Shown here in pieces: positions 17,745 through 27,367 of a stretch of 64,000 nt of DNA. The position numbers were made by a program, and so were the translations under genes. Under the pieces are notes generated by a model. That model did not search any database. It had not been told where the DNA came from and saw only the letters and a list, made by a program, of their open reading frames with translations. The DNA is from Burkholderiaceae bacterium (lineage in GTDB: Bacteria > Pseudomonadota > Gammaproteobacteria > Burkholderiales > Burkholderiaceae_C): the NCBI GenBank assembly GCA_024235895.1, contig JACKLM010000007.1:62001-126000 (forward strand). The letters run 5' to 3'. Numbering within the stretch: the first letter of the stretch is position 1; every line of letters begins with the position of its first letter.

Positions 17745-17777
17745 GAGGGGGCGGGGTCAGCACGCGCAGACAACGAC

Positions 17778-17812
17778 ACGGCCGGCAAGGCCCCGCGGGG
17801 CCTCCCGGCCGT
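17778..17812 (-). terminator. Two-tier hairpin between dctP and dctQ
   Basis: Outer stem 17778-17785 pairs with 17805-17812 and inner stem 17788-17793 pairs with 17798-17803, all perfect. It follows the dctP stop by 27 bases on the minus strand and has no T-run. Such structures commonly protect the binding-protein message or partially terminate, giving more DctP than permease. Confidence 0.6.
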
Positions 17813-17839
17813 CGACCGGACGGCGCGCGGTGGCGCGCG

Positions 17840-18850
17840 TCACTGCAGCTTGGCGATCTCGGCGCGGAACTCCTGCAGGATCGCGGCCGCGTTCTTCAGC
17901 CCCTTGGCCTCGGCCTCCTTGGCCCAGGCCGCCTCGATCGGGGCGGTCTTGGCCTTGAAGTCGGCGACGAAGGCAGCGTCGGCCGTGATCGACTCGATGC
18001 CGAGAGCCTGCTGTGTCGCTCGGCTGCGGATGTCGTAGTCGTCCCAGTACTTGCCGATGAAGCGCGCGGCCCACTCGCCCGAGTGCTTCTCGATGATCGC
18101 CTGGTCGGCCTTCGGGATCTTGGCCCAGGTCGCCGGGTTCATGACCATCGCGAAGCTCGTGTTGTACAGCCCGCCGGGCAACGACGTCCGGTACTTGATG
18201 TGCTTCTCGAGGCGGAAGCCGACGACCGATTCGTCCGGGAACCACACGCCGTCGACGACGCCCGTGGACAGCAACTCGTACGACTGCGGCGCCGGCTTGA
18301 GCGTCATGTTGGCGCCGATGACCTTGCCGACCTCGTTGACGATGCCGCCGCCGACGCGGAACTTGATTCCGTCCAGGTCGGCGAGCGAGCGCACGGGGCG
18401 CTTGTTGTTGAAGATCTGGCCGGGGCCGTGGGTGAAGACCGTGATGACCTTCATGCCCTTGTGTTCGTCGAACTTGGCCAGGTGGCGCTCGTAGATGCGC
18501 TGGTAGGCGACGCTGGTCGGAATCGCCGAGTCGCCGAGGAAGGGCATCTCCGCGATCTTGGTCAGGTCGTAGCGCCCGGGGGTGTAGCCGTGGACGCTGA
18601 AGGCGACGTCGACGAGGCCGTCGCGCACGGCGTCGAAGGTGGCCGGCGCCGGGGCGACCGGCTTGGGCAGCATGTTGCACTGGATGCGGCCCTCGGCGGC
18701 CTTGCTGACCTCCATGCACCAGTCGAGCTGCATTTTGGTCAGCAGGTGTCCCTGCGGCACCCACGAGGACAGGGTGAGCGTGATCTGCGCCGAGGCGGCG
18801 CCGGCGAAGCCGAGCAACGCGGCGGCGGCGAGGGTCTTGAGCGGGGCCAT
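17840..18850 (-). CDS. dctP: TRAP transporter solute-binding protein DctP
   Basis: 336-residue periplasmic receptor. Signal peptide MAPLKTLAAAALLGFAGAASA then mature QITLTLSSWVPQGH. DctP-family hallmarks include GIKFRVGGGIVNEVGKVIGA, where the Arg normally binds the substrate carboxylate, and ELLSTGVVDGVWFP. Start at 18850 is preceded by AGGAGA at a good distance and gives a normal signal peptide; an upstream in-frame ATG (18880) would spoil it. First gene of dctPQM. Substrate cannot be read from sequence. Confidence 0.92.
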   Translation of the reverse strand: MAPLKTLAAAALLGFAGAASAQITLTLSSWVPQGHLLTKMQLDWCMEVSKAAEGRIQCNMLPKPVAPAPATFDAVRDGLVDVAFSVHGYTPGRYDLTKIAEMPFLGDSAIPTSVAYQRIYERHLAKFDEHKGMKVITVFTHGPGQIFNNKRPVRSLADLDGIKFRVGGGIVNEVGKVIGANMTLKPAPQSYELLSTGVVDGVWFPDESVVGFRLEKHIKYRTSLPGGLYNTSFAMVMNPATWAKIPKADQAIIEKHSGEWAARFIGKYWDDYDIRSRATQQALGIESITADAAFVADFKAKTAPIEAAWAKEAEAKGLKNAAAILQEFRAEIAKLQ

Positions 18851-18957
18851 GGTGATGCGGTCTCCTGCATGTTGGGACAAACCGGGATGCGCCGGGCCGA
18901 ACGCGGCCGGCGCCGAGCAAGGGCCATCCTAAACACAGGTAAGGGCCCGTGGTCTTA

Positions 18958-19653
18958 TCAGTTTCCCGCAGCCACCCTGGACTGGATCAAGTTTTTGCCG
19001 ATTCGCCAGCCCAGCAGCACGGCGACGACGGCGGCGTAGACGCCGACCTCGGCAAAGTCGTTCTTGCCCGCGCGCATCCAGAAGAAGTGCAGCAGCGCCA
19101 GCAGCGCCGCCGCGTAGACCGCCCGGTGCAGGGCGCGCCAGCGCCGGCCGCCGAGCGCGCGCACCGCGGCGTCGAACGAGGTCGCCGCCAGCGCCGCCAG
19201 CAGCAGCAGCGCCGCGCTGCCGGCGAGGACGAACGGACGCTTGCCGACGTCGCGCACGATGTCGGACAGCACCAGCCCCATGTCGAGCCAGGCATACGCG
19301 AGGAAGTGCAGGCAGGCGTAGAAGAAGACGAACAGCCCCAGCATGCGGCGCCAACGCGCCAGCGCGTGCCAGCCCGTGGCCTGGCGCAGCGGCGTGACCG
19401 CCAGCGCGAGGCACAGGAAGCGCAACGTCCAGTCGCCGGTCGAGCGGATCAGCGCCTCGGCCGGGTTGGCGCCCAGCGTGCCGCCGAGCGCGCCGGCCAG
19501 CAGCATCGCCAGCGGCAGCAGGCACAGGGCGAACACGACCGGCTTGGCCGCCGGATGCCTCAGGACGCGATCGGCGCCAGCGGCGCTGCCGGCGCGCACC
19601 CGGGGGCCTGCGGTCGGCGCACGGCCACGCCCGCGCAGGATCGCGGCCCGCAT
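18958..19653 (-). CDS. msrQ: Haem-binding membrane subunit MsrQ (YedZ)
   Basis: 231-residue inner-membrane protein of the ferric-reductase-like family with about six helices; haem-ligand histidines lie in FFYACLHFLAYAW and RRWRALHRAVYAAALLALLHFF. MsrQ passes electrons from the quinone pool or a flavin reductase to periplasmic MsrP for methionine-sulfoxide repair. It follows msrP by 7 bases, the usual msrPQ arrangement. A long N-terminal tail (about 35 residues) precedes the first helix, so the true start may be internal. Confidence 0.9.
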   Translation of the reverse strand: MRAAILRGRGRAPTAGPRVRAGSAAGADRVLRHPAAKPVVFALCLLPLAMLLAGALGGTLGANPAEALIRSTGDWTLRFLCLALAVTPLRQATGWHALARWRRMLGLFVFFYACLHFLAYAWLDMGLVLSDIVRDVGKRPFVLAGSAALLLLAALAATSFDAAVRALGGRRWRALHRAVYAAALLALLHFFWMRAGKNDFAEVGVYAAVVAVLLGWRIGKNLIQSRVAAGN

Positions 19654-19660
19654 GCGCCGC

Positions 19661-20653
19661 TCAGAAGTGGCGCCGCAAGTCCATCCCCGCGTAAAGCGAG
19701 GCGACCTGCGGCGCGTAGCCGTTGAACATCAGGGTCGGACGCTTGCGCGCGAACAGCCCGTCCTCGCCGATACGCCGCTCGGTCGCCTGGCTCCAGCGGG
19801 GATGGTCGACCTCGGGGTTGACGTTCGAGTAGAAGCCGTACTCGTTCGCCGCGGCGAGATTCCAGCTCGTCGGCGGCTGCTTCTCGGTGAAGCGGATGCG
19901 GACGATCGACTTGCCGGACTTGAAGCCGTACTTCCACGGCACGACGGTCCGCACCGGCGCGCCGTTCTGGTTCGGCAGCACCTCGCCGTACAGGCCGAAG
20001 GCCAGCAGCGCCAGCGGATGCATCGCCTCGTCCAGCCGCAGCGCCTCGACGTAGGGCCAGTCGAGCACGCGCGATCTCAACCCGGGCATCTGCGCCGGAT
20101 CGGCCAGGGTCTCGAACTGGACGTACTTCGCGTTGCCGGTCGGCTCGACGCGACGGATCAGCGCGGCGATCGGGTAACCGACCCAGGGGATGACCATCGA
20201 CCAGCCCTCGACGCAGCGCAGCCGGTAGATGCGTTCCTCCATCGGCGCCAGCCGCAGCAGCTCGTCGAGGTCGAAGCGACGCGGCCGGGCCACCTCGCCG
20301 TCGACGACGACCGTCCACGGGCGCGGCCTGAGGCTGCCTGCGCGTGCCGCGGGATCCGCCTTGTCGGTGCCGAACTCGTAGAAGTTGTTGTAGCCGGTGA
20401 CGTCGGCGTAGGCGGTCGGCTTGTCCAGCACGACGGCGCCGGGGGTCGTCGAGCGGTTCGCCGGCAGACTCGCGAGACGGCCGGGCTGCGCGATCGACGC
20501 CCGTGCGTCGCGGGCGGCCCATGCCGCGAGGACGGAGCCGGCGGCGCCGGTGGCGAGCTGCTGCAGCCAGCGGCGGCGCGAGTGGTAGGCGGCCGGCGAC
20601 GTGATCTCCGACGGCATGGGTTGCACAAGCTCGCGATCTTTCGGCTGGGGCAT
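19661..20653 (-). CDS. msrP: Periplasmic methionine-sulfoxide reductase MsrP (YedY), Tat-exported
   Basis: 330-residue molybdopterin enzyme of the sulfite-oxidase fold. Twin-arginine signal SRRRWLQQLATGAAGSVLAAW at about residues 25-45; the Mo-ligating Cys lies in LRCVEGWSMVIPWVG (about residue 145), and DVTGYNNFYEFGTDK and KYGFKSGKSIVRI are strong family signatures. It repairs oxidised methionines in envelope proteins with MsrQ. An internal ATG at 20617 is also possible and would leave the Tat signal intact. Confidence 0.95.
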   Translation of the reverse strand: MPQPKDRELVQPMPSEITSPAAYHSRRRWLQQLATGAAGSVLAAWAARDARASIAQPGRLASLPANRSTTPGAVVLDKPTAYADVTGYNNFYEFGTDKADPAARAGSLRPRPWTVVVDGEVARPRRFDLDELLRLAPMEERIYRLRCVEGWSMVIPWVGYPIAALIRRVEPTGNAKYVQFETLADPAQMPGLRSRVLDWPYVEALRLDEAMHPLALLAFGLYGEVLPNQNGAPVRTVVPWKYGFKSGKSIVRIRFTEKQPPTSWNLAAANEYGFYSNVNPEVDHPRWSQATERRIGEDGLFARKRPTLMFNGYAPQVASLYAGMDLRRHF

Positions 20654-20817
20654 GAGGGTTCCAGGCAGGGGCGCGTACCGGGGCGGACGCGGTCGGACCC
20701 TGGTCCAGGCCCTGGGGCAGCGTGCACCCGCCTCGCTCAGTCGATCCCGGGCGCGCCGTGGTTACACCGCATCGACCGATTGGCGGGGATTGTCGGCAGC
20801 GCACGGCCCGGATGTGA

Positions 20818-20844
20818 CGAGGGCCGGTCGACGACCGGCCCTCG
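20818..20844. terminator. Palindromic hairpin between cytochrome c gene and msrP
   Basis: Perfect 13-bp inverted repeat (20818-20830 with 20832-20844) 53 bases downstream of the minus-strand cytochrome gene. There is no T-run, so it may be a terminator or a protein-binding palindrome. The rest of the 20654-20896 gap shows nothing convincing. Confidence 0.45.
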
Positions 20845-20896
20845 GGAAGGGTTACCCCCGCGCGCTCGCACGCGCGGCCAGCGCATCGGCACGCGT

Positions 20897-21508
20897 TCAG
20901 CGCAGGCCGGCGATGTAGTCCGAGACGGCCTGGATCTCGCGGTCGTTCATCTTCGCCGCCACGCCCGTCATCTGGGCATTGTTGGCCCGCTCGCCGGAAC
21001 GGAAGGCGCGCAGCTGCAGCTCCGTGTATTCGGCGTGCTGGCCGGCCAGCCGCGGGTACTGGATCGGGATCCCGGCGCCGGTCGGGCCATGGCAGCCGGC
21101 GCAGGCCGGGATCTTGCGGTCGGCGATGCCGCCGCGCCAGATCGCCTCGCCGAGCAGCACCGTGTCCTTGTTGCGCGCCTCGCCCGCGACCGGCGGCTTG
21201 GCGCCGTAGAAGGCCGTGATGTCGCGGATCATCTTGTCGTCCACCGCCGCCGCCATGCCCTGCATGATCTCGTTGACGCGCTTGCCGGACTGGTATTCGC
21301 GCAGCTGCTTGGCGAGGTACTCGGGGATCTGGCCCTGCAGGATCGGGTTTTCCGGCAGTCCGCGCGATCCGTCGGCCATGTGGCAGGCCTGGCACATGGC
21401 CGAGGCCTCCTCGCCGGCGGCGAGGTCGGGCGCATCGTCGGCGCGGGCGGACACGAGCGCGACGGTGGCGAGCAGCGTTGCGAACAGCGGGCGGACGGGC
21501 GTCTTCAT
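20897..21508 (-). CDS. Dihaem cytochrome c (c4-like)
   Basis: 203-residue periplasmic cytochrome. Signal peptide MKTPVRPLFATLLATVALVSARA, then two class-I cytochrome c domains with haem motifs CQACH (about residues 39-43) and CAGCH (about 138-142) and distal methionines in IMQGMAAAV and AQMTGVAAKM. Two fused monohaem domains of this length are typical of cytochrome c4, an electron shuttle to terminal oxidases. Start 21508 gives the proper signal peptide. It is divergent from engB and upstream of msrPQ, but separated from msrP by 243 bases. Confidence 0.9.
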   Translation of the reverse strand: MKTPVRPLFATLLATVALVSARADDAPDLAAGEEASAMCQACHMADGSRGLPENPILQGQIPEYLAKQLREYQSGKRVNEIMQGMAAAVDDKMIRDITAFYGAKPPVAGEARNKDTVLLGEAIWRGGIADRKIPACAGCHGPTGAGIPIQYPRLAGQHAEYTELQLRAFRSGERANNAQMTGVAAKMNDREIQAVSDYIAGLR

Positions 21509-21566
21509 GCGACTCGGGCCTCGAGGGGCGTCGTTGGGGTTGGGGTAGGGGTCGTCGGCCGCGTGG

Positions 21567-21594
21567 TCGACACAAAACCGGCGAATTTTACAAT
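21567..21594 (+). promoter_or_regulatory. Sigma70-type promoter of engB
   Basis: TCGACA (21567-21572) and TACAAT (21589-21594) with a 16-bp spacer, each one base from consensus. The -10 box ends only 5 bases before the engB ATG, so the transcript would be leaderless or nearly so if this start is right. Confidence 0.6.
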
Positions 21595-21599
21595 GACGC

Positions 21600-22292
21600 A
21601 TGAATGCCACCGACCGCGATGCCGCGACACCCGATGCCGCCGCGCGCCGTGCGCTGGCCTGGACCCACGGCGCGCACTTCCTGACCACGGCCAGCCGGCT
21701 CGACGAACTGCCCGCGGGCGAGCTGCCCGAGATCGCCTTCGTCGGCCGCAGCAACGCCGGCAAGTCCAGTGCGATCAATGCGCTGGCACAGCGGCGCCAG
21801 CTCGCCTTCGCGTCGCGCACACCGGGGCGCACGCAGCACATCAACCTGTTCGCACTGGGGCCGCGCGATGCACCCGACGCGCTGCTGGCCGACCTGCCCG
21901 GCTACGGCTATGCCGCGGTCGAGCGCGGCGCCAAGCTGCGTTGGCAGGCGGTGATGGCGGAATACCTACAGCACCGGCGCAACCTCGCAGGCGTGGTCCA
22001 GCTCGTCGATGCAAGGCTGGGCCCGACCGACCTCGACGAGAAGCTGCTGGCGTTGATCGCGCCGCGCGTGTGCACGGGCGAGGTGCGCCTGCTGGTGCTG
22101 CTGACCAAGGCCGACAAGCTCGGACGCCGGCAGGCGCAGCAGGCGCTGGCCGCGGCGCAGGCGGCGCTCGCACCGCTGGCGGGCGAGGCCGCCGACATCG
22201 GAATCGCGTTGTTCTCGGCGCCGACCCGCCAGGGTCTGGACGACGTCGCGGTGCACCTGCACGGCTGGGTGCACGGCGCGGCCGCAGCCTGA
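21600..22292 (+). CDS. engB: Ribosome-biogenesis GTPase EngB (YihA/YsxC)
   Basis: 230-residue GTPase needed for assembly of the large ribosomal subunit. G1 GRSNAGKSS (about residues 50-58), G2 region TPGRTQHINLF, G3 DLPGYGYA and G4 TKADKLG are all intact. A 30-residue N-terminal extension precedes the conserved HFLTTASRLDELP, and no other good start is visible. Divergent from the cytochrome c gene; ends 31 bases before the groEL terminator hairpin, on the other strand. Confidence 0.95.
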   Translation: MNATDRDAATPDAAARRALAWTHGAHFLTTASRLDELPAGELPEIAFVGRSNAGKSSAINALAQRRQLAFASRTPGRTQHINLFALGPRDAPDALLADLPGYGYAAVERGAKLRWQAVMAEYLQHRRNLAGVVQLVDARLGPTDLDEKLLALIAPRVCTGEVRLLVLLTKADKLGRRQAQQALAAAQAALAPLAGEAADIGIALFSAPTRQGLDDVAVHLHGWVHGAAAA

Positions 22293-22321
22293 GCGCGATC
22301 GGTGCGGCGTCGGCGTCGCGG

Positions 22322-22358
22322 CAAAGAAAAAGGGCCCGCACCACCCGGTGCAGGCCCT
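22322..22358 (-). terminator. Rho-independent terminator of groESL
   Basis: 12-bp stem (22331-22342 with 22347-22358, one G.U pair) and 4-base loop, followed on the minus strand by a T-rich tract (22330-22322). It begins 26 bases after the groEL stop. Confidence 0.88.
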
Positions 22359-22383
22359 CGTGCGACGGATCGCGGCGCGGGAC

Positions 22384-24036
<1,653 letters not shown>

Positions 24037-24112
24037 GTGGGTTTCTCCGAAAGGGTATGGGATGCGGGGACTTGGATTCGCTCGGGTGCCCGGCCGGCGC
24101 GGCGGCGACGAG

Positions 24113-24168
24113 CCCGGCCGAGCCGGGTCGGCAGCCTGCGGCCGCGGCGGATCGTCGGTGACGATCCG
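24113..24168 (-). repeat. Two hairpins in the groES-groEL spacer
   Basis: Stem 1: 24148-24156 with 24160-24168 (9 bp, 3-base loop). Stem 2: 24113-24118 with 24122-24127 (6 bp, 3-base loop). Both are perfect. They may mark an mRNA processing or attenuation region. Confidence 0.45.
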
Positions 24169-24195
24169 GCAATGCGAATCGCGGCGGGCTCGGGA

Positions 24196-24486
24196 TTACT
24201 TCTCGACCACGGCGAAGAGGTCTTCCTCGCGCATGACCAGGAGTTCCTCGCCATCGACCTTGACGGTCTGGCCGCTGTACTTGCCGAACAGCACGCGGTC
24301 ACCGACCTTGACGTTGGGGACGACGAAGTCGCCCTTGTCGTTGCGCTTGCCGGGGCCGACGGCGAGGATCTCGCCTTGGTCGGGCTTCTCGGCGGCGTTG
24401 TCGGGGATCACGATGCCCGAAGCGGTCTTGGTTTCCTGCTCGAGACGCTTGACGATCACGCGATCGTGCAGAGGACGCAGCTTCAT
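24196..24486 (-). CDS. groES: Co-chaperonin GroES
   Basis: 96-residue lid of the GroEL chamber. MKLRPLHDRVIVKRLEQET at the start, the mobile loop ASGIVIPDNAAEKP and GDRVLFGKYSGQTVKVDGEE are diagnostic. Start at 24486 matches the family N-terminus and follows an AGGAGA ribosome-binding site; an upstream frame-extending start adds unrelated residues. First gene of groESL, under CIRCE control. Confidence 0.97.
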   Translation of the reverse strand: MKLRPLHDRVIVKRLEQETKTASGIVIPDNAAEKPDQGEILAVGPGKRNDKGDFVVPNVKVGDRVLFGKYSGQTVKVDGEELLVMREEDLFAVVEK

Positions 24487-24591
24487 TTCATCTCCTGTCG
24501 AGACTGCAGTGGAGTCCTGGGACATATGCCCACATGTAAGTGGGCGCTGACTAAATGGACGACAGCTTCGCCGAAGCGGAGCTTGCCGGCA

Positions 24592-24618
24592 TCAGCACTC
24601 ACCAAGGGCGAGTGCTAA
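24592..24618 (-). promoter_or_regulatory. CIRCE operator (HrcA-binding) of groESL
   Basis: Inverted repeat TTAGCACTC-N9-GAGTGCTGA on the minus strand: one arm (24610-24618) is perfect, the other (24592-24600) has one mismatch, and the spacer is exactly 9 bases. It lies just downstream of the -10 box, as in other HrcA-regulated operons. Confidence 0.93.
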
Positions 24619-24626
24619 CAGCACGC

Positions 24627-24656
24627 ATTATGGCGACGGAACCGCTGCACTTCAAG
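24627..24656 (-). promoter_or_regulatory. groES promoter with overlapping sigma70- and sigma32-like boxes
   Basis: On the minus strand, TTGAAG (24655-24650), a 17-bp spacer and CATAAT (24632-24627) form a sigma70-type promoter. The same bases read as CTTGAA ... GCCATAAT, resembling a sigma32 heat-shock promoter. Transcription would start within the CIRCE element. Confidence 0.65.
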
Positions 24657-24674
24657 AGCCCGTCGCCGGCGGGC

Positions 24675-24917
24675 TCACTCGGAAGGGGTTTGTCCGTCGT
24701 CAGTCGGCGGTGCCGCCGGGACGCGATAGTCCTCGGACGACCAGGCGCCCAGATCCAGCCCGCGGCAGCGTGCGCTGCAAAAGGGGCGGAACGGGTTGTC
24801 GGGCGCGAAGCGCGTGGGCTGGCGGCAACTCGGGCAGGCGACGGTGCGCGTCAGCGCGTCGCCTTCGCGAGGCGAGGCCGCCGCCGCCGGCCGCGGCGAT
24901 CCGCGCTTCAACTGCAC
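24675..24917 (-). CDS. yacG: DNA gyrase inhibitor YacG (zinc protein)
   Basis: About 80-residue zinc protein. The four ligands form C-x2-C-x15-C-x3-C exactly (CPSC ... FCSARC), followed by GLDLGAWSSEDYRVP, the YacG signature. E. coli YacG is about 65 residues. YacG binds GyrB and inhibits gyrase. Start uncertain: GTG 24917 or TTG 24911 (TTGA overlap with the zapD stop); both give a short disordered head. Part of the pilBCD-coaE-zapD-yacG block common in beta- and gammaproteobacteria. Confidence 0.88.
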   Translation of the reverse strand: MQLKRGSPRPAAAASPREGDALTRTVACPSCRQPTRFAPDNPFRPFCSARCRGLDLGAWSSEDYRVPAAPPTDDGQTPSE

Positions 24918-25684
24918 AGCGCGAGGTCGAACGCGACGTCGCCGCCGAAGGGCCTGAGTCGGCCCTCGGCGTCGCCCTGCATGAAACGGACCGAGACCAT
25001 CAGCCGGTGACCGCTGATCTCCGGGACGCAGTCGATCCCGTCGGGCAGGCGCAGCCGCAGAAGCTGGTAGCTGCGGCCCTGCGGCAGGCTCTGCTGGTAC
25101 TGGCCTGCGGCCGCGACCACGCGCTGCGCGCTCGCGCTGTCGCGCAGCAGGCCGAGCAGCACGGCGATCGCGTGCGCGAGCGGTCGCATCGTCGCCAGCC
25201 AGCGCCCGAGGTCGGCGCGGCGCTGCTCGGGGTCGCGCTGCTGCCACGCGTAGTACGCCGGCAGATCGAACTCGCAGGTCCCGCCGGGGATGTTGATGCG
25301 GCTGCGGATGCTCATCAGCCACTCGTTGGAGGTCAGCGCCTGCCCGGCCTTGCCCGGCAGCCGGTTCAGCGCCTCGTGCGCCTGGTCCAGTCGACCGACG
25401 ATGCCGTCGAGCGCGGCCTCCGAGATCTGCGGGTTGCCGCGGTAGGCCTCGAGCTGCGAGCGATGGCGCTCGAGATCCTTCAGCAGGTCGGACTTGAGGT
25501 CGGCGCGCGCGGCGACGTCCATGATCTCGAACAGCGTCGCGATCGCGAAGTGGTGGTCGACCGCCAGGTCGCGGGCGGCGAGCACGTCCAGCCGCCCGAA
25601 CAGGTGCTCGAGCCGCAGCATCGTGCGGATGCTCTCGTTGAAGGGGTATTCGTACAGGACCGCGGCCACGCGCAGCACAGGCAC
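24908..25684 (-). CDS. zapD: Cell division protein ZapD (YacF)
   Basis: 258-residue cytoplasmic protein that bundles FtsZ filaments. VLYEYPFNESIRTMLRLEHL at the N-terminus and INIPGGTCEFDLPAYYAW in the middle are family signatures, as is the C-terminal beta region with MVSVRFMQGD. GTG start at 25684; GTG 25678 and other nearby codons are alternatives that change only a few residues. Sits between coaE and yacG. Confidence 0.93.
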   Translation of the reverse strand: MPVLRVAAVLYEYPFNESIRTMLRLEHLFGRLDVLAARDLAVDHHFAIATLFEIMDVAARADLKSDLLKDLERHRSQLEAYRGNPQISEAALDGIVGRLDQAHEALNRLPGKAGQALTSNEWLMSIRSRINIPGGTCEFDLPAYYAWQQRDPEQRRADLGRWLATMRPLAHAIAVLLGLLRDSASAQRVVAAAGQYQQSLPQGRSYQLLRLRLPDGIDCVPEISGHRLMVSVRFMQGDAEGRLRPFGGDVAFDLALCS

Positions 25685-25772
25685 GCACCGTGCCCGTCCG
25701 ATGAAACCAGCGCCGATTGTTCCACAGCGCCGCCGCGGCGCCTGCGGCGGCCGCGGCCGCGGGCTGGCCGGC

Positions 25773-26432
25773 TCAGGAACGCGGCGTCGCCGCCGGCGCG
25801 TCGCCGACCCACGCCCGCCACACGGCGTCGACCTGCGATTCGAGCTGCGCCAGCGTCGTCGCTGCGCCGTTGTCGATCACGGCGTCGGCGATCGCGCGCC
25901 TCGCCTCGCGCGTGGCCTGCTGCGCGATCACGCGCTCGACCGCCTGCGGCGTCCATCCCGAGCGCCGCACGACGCGTTCGACCTGGACCGGCTCGGGGCA
26001 GTCGACGACGAGCACGCGGTCGACGCGGTCGCGCCAGCGCGTCGACTCGGCCAGCAGCGGGACGTCGAAGACGACCGGGCGCGATCGCGCCCGTGCCGCC
26101 TGCGCCTCGGCCTCGGCAGCGATCATCGGGTGCAGGATGGCTTCCAGCCGCCGCTTGGCGTCGGGGTCGGCGAAGATCCGGGCGCGCATCGCGTCGCGGT
26201 CGAGCGCGCCGTCGGCGCCGACGATTTCGTCGCCGAAGTCGCGCGCGATCGCGGGCAGGGCCGCGCCGCCCGGCGCGGTCAGCGCGCGCGCGATGGCGTC
26301 GGTGTCGACGATCTGTGCACCCCGGGCGGCGAGCATGCGCGCCACCGTGCTCTTGCCGCTGCCGATGCCGCCGGTCAGGCCGATGCTTCGCACCCGCGAG
26401 GCCGGGTTCGCGCCCTCCGCGCTCAGGCCCAT
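25773..26432 (-). CDS. coaE: Dephospho-CoA kinase CoaE
   Basis: Last step of coenzyme A synthesis: phosphorylation of dephospho-CoA. P-loop GLTGGIGSGKST, then VDTDAIARALTAPG and VFDVPLLAES, the usual lid and substrate regions. ATG 26432 overlaps the pilD stop by 10 bases and gives 219 residues; GTG 26393 would give VRSIGLTGG and 206 residues, the E. coli length, and may be the real start. The neighbouring pilD-coaE-zapD-yacG order is conserved. Confidence 0.93.
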   Translation of the reverse strand: MGLSAEGANPASRVRSIGLTGGIGSGKSTVARMLAARGAQIVDTDAIARALTAPGGAALPAIARDFGDEIVGADGALDRDAMRARIFADPDAKRRLEAILHPMIAAEAEAQAARARSRPVVFDVPLLAESTRWRDRVDRVLVVDCPEPVQVERVVRRSGWTPQAVERVIAQQATREARRAIADAVIDNGAATTLAQLESQVDAVWRAWVGDAPAATPRS

Positions 26433-27367
26433 CCCATCCAGTCGAGCACGCGCGGCAGCCCGACCAGCAGCACCGCGATGCCGCCACCGGCCAGGAAGGG
26501 GCCGAAGGGGACGAAGCGACCCTCGCGCAGCGCGCCGCAGGCCTTCATGCCGATGCCGACCAGCGCCCCCAGCACCGAGGCGAAGAGCACGATCGGCAGC
26601 AGCGCCTTCCAGCCCAGCCAGGCGCCCAGCGCCGCGAGCAGCTTGAAGTCGCCCTGGCCCATGCCCTCCTTGCCGGTCGTCAGCTTGAACAGCCAGTACA
26701 CCGACCACAGCGACAGGTAGCCCGCGACCGCGCCCCACAGCGCCTCGCGCCAGGGCAGGGTCCAGCCCAGCGCAGCCGCCAGCAGCCCGGCCCACGCCAG
26801 CGGCAGCGTCATCGCGTCGGGCAGCACTGTCGTGTCCCAGTCGACGAGCGACAGCGCGAGCAGCACCGCGACGACGGCGCACCACAGCAGCGTCACCGGC
26901 TGGGGCCCCAAGCGCCAGGCGACGGCGGCGAACAGCGCCCCGGTCAGCAGCTCGACGAAGGGATAGCGCCAGGGGATCGCGGTGCGGCAGGCGCTGCAGC
27001 GACCACGCAGCGCGAGCCACGACAGCAGCGGCACGTTCTCGAACCAGCGGATCGGGTGCCCGCACTTCGGGCATCGCGATGCCGGCCGCGCCAGCCCGAG
27101 CGGCGGCAAGCGCTCGATCTGCCCGCCCAGCGTTGCCGCGACCGAGCCGGCAGCGGCCGGCGCCGGCTGGCCGAAGACGCGCTCGTAGGAGTCGGCGTCG
27201 CGGAGCTGGTGCACGACGTCGGCCCACCACTGGCGCTCCATCATGAGCGGCAGCCGGTGCGCGACGACGTTGAGGAAGCTGCCGATCAGCAGCCCGATCA
27301 GACCCAACGCCCAGGGGGTGAGCAATGGCTGCAGCCAGCTGCCCCAGCCCTCGACCAGCGCAGTCAA
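26423..27367 (-). CDS. pilD: Prepilin peptidase / N-methyltransferase PilD
   Basis: 314-residue integral membrane aspartyl protease that cleaves prepilin leaders and methylates the new N-terminus. Contains GSFLNVVAHRLP, the two CxxC pairs of the methylase domain (CPKC, CSAC), the catalytic aspartates in SLVDWDTTVLPD and GMGQGDFKLL (GxGD motif) and about eight helices. Starts with TTG in a TTGA overlap with pilC; no better start is visible and it matches the family's N-terminus. The only prepilin peptidase in the window, so probably also serves the MSHA pilins. Confidence 0.94.
   Translation of the reverse strand: MTALVEGWGSWLQPLLTPWALGLIGLLIGSFLNVVAHRLPLMMERQWWADVVHQLRDADSYERVFGQPAPAAAGSVAATLGGQIERLPPLGLARPASRCPKCGHPIRWFENVPLLSWLALRGRCSACRTAIPWRYPFVELLTGALFAAVAWRLGPQPVTLLWCAVVAVLLALSLVDWDTTVLPDAMTLPLAWAGLLAAALGWTLPWREALWGAVAGYLSLWSVYWLFKLTTGKEGMGQGDFKLLAALGAWLGWKALLPIVLFASVLGALVGIGMKACGALREGRFVPFGPFLAGGGIAVLLVGLPRVLDWMGWA

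Noticed and set aside
18851..18957. Sigma54 promoter upstream of dctP (TGGCCCTTGCT)
   Set aside because: The GG and GC elements are too close; the 10-base spacing required for sigma54 is absent.
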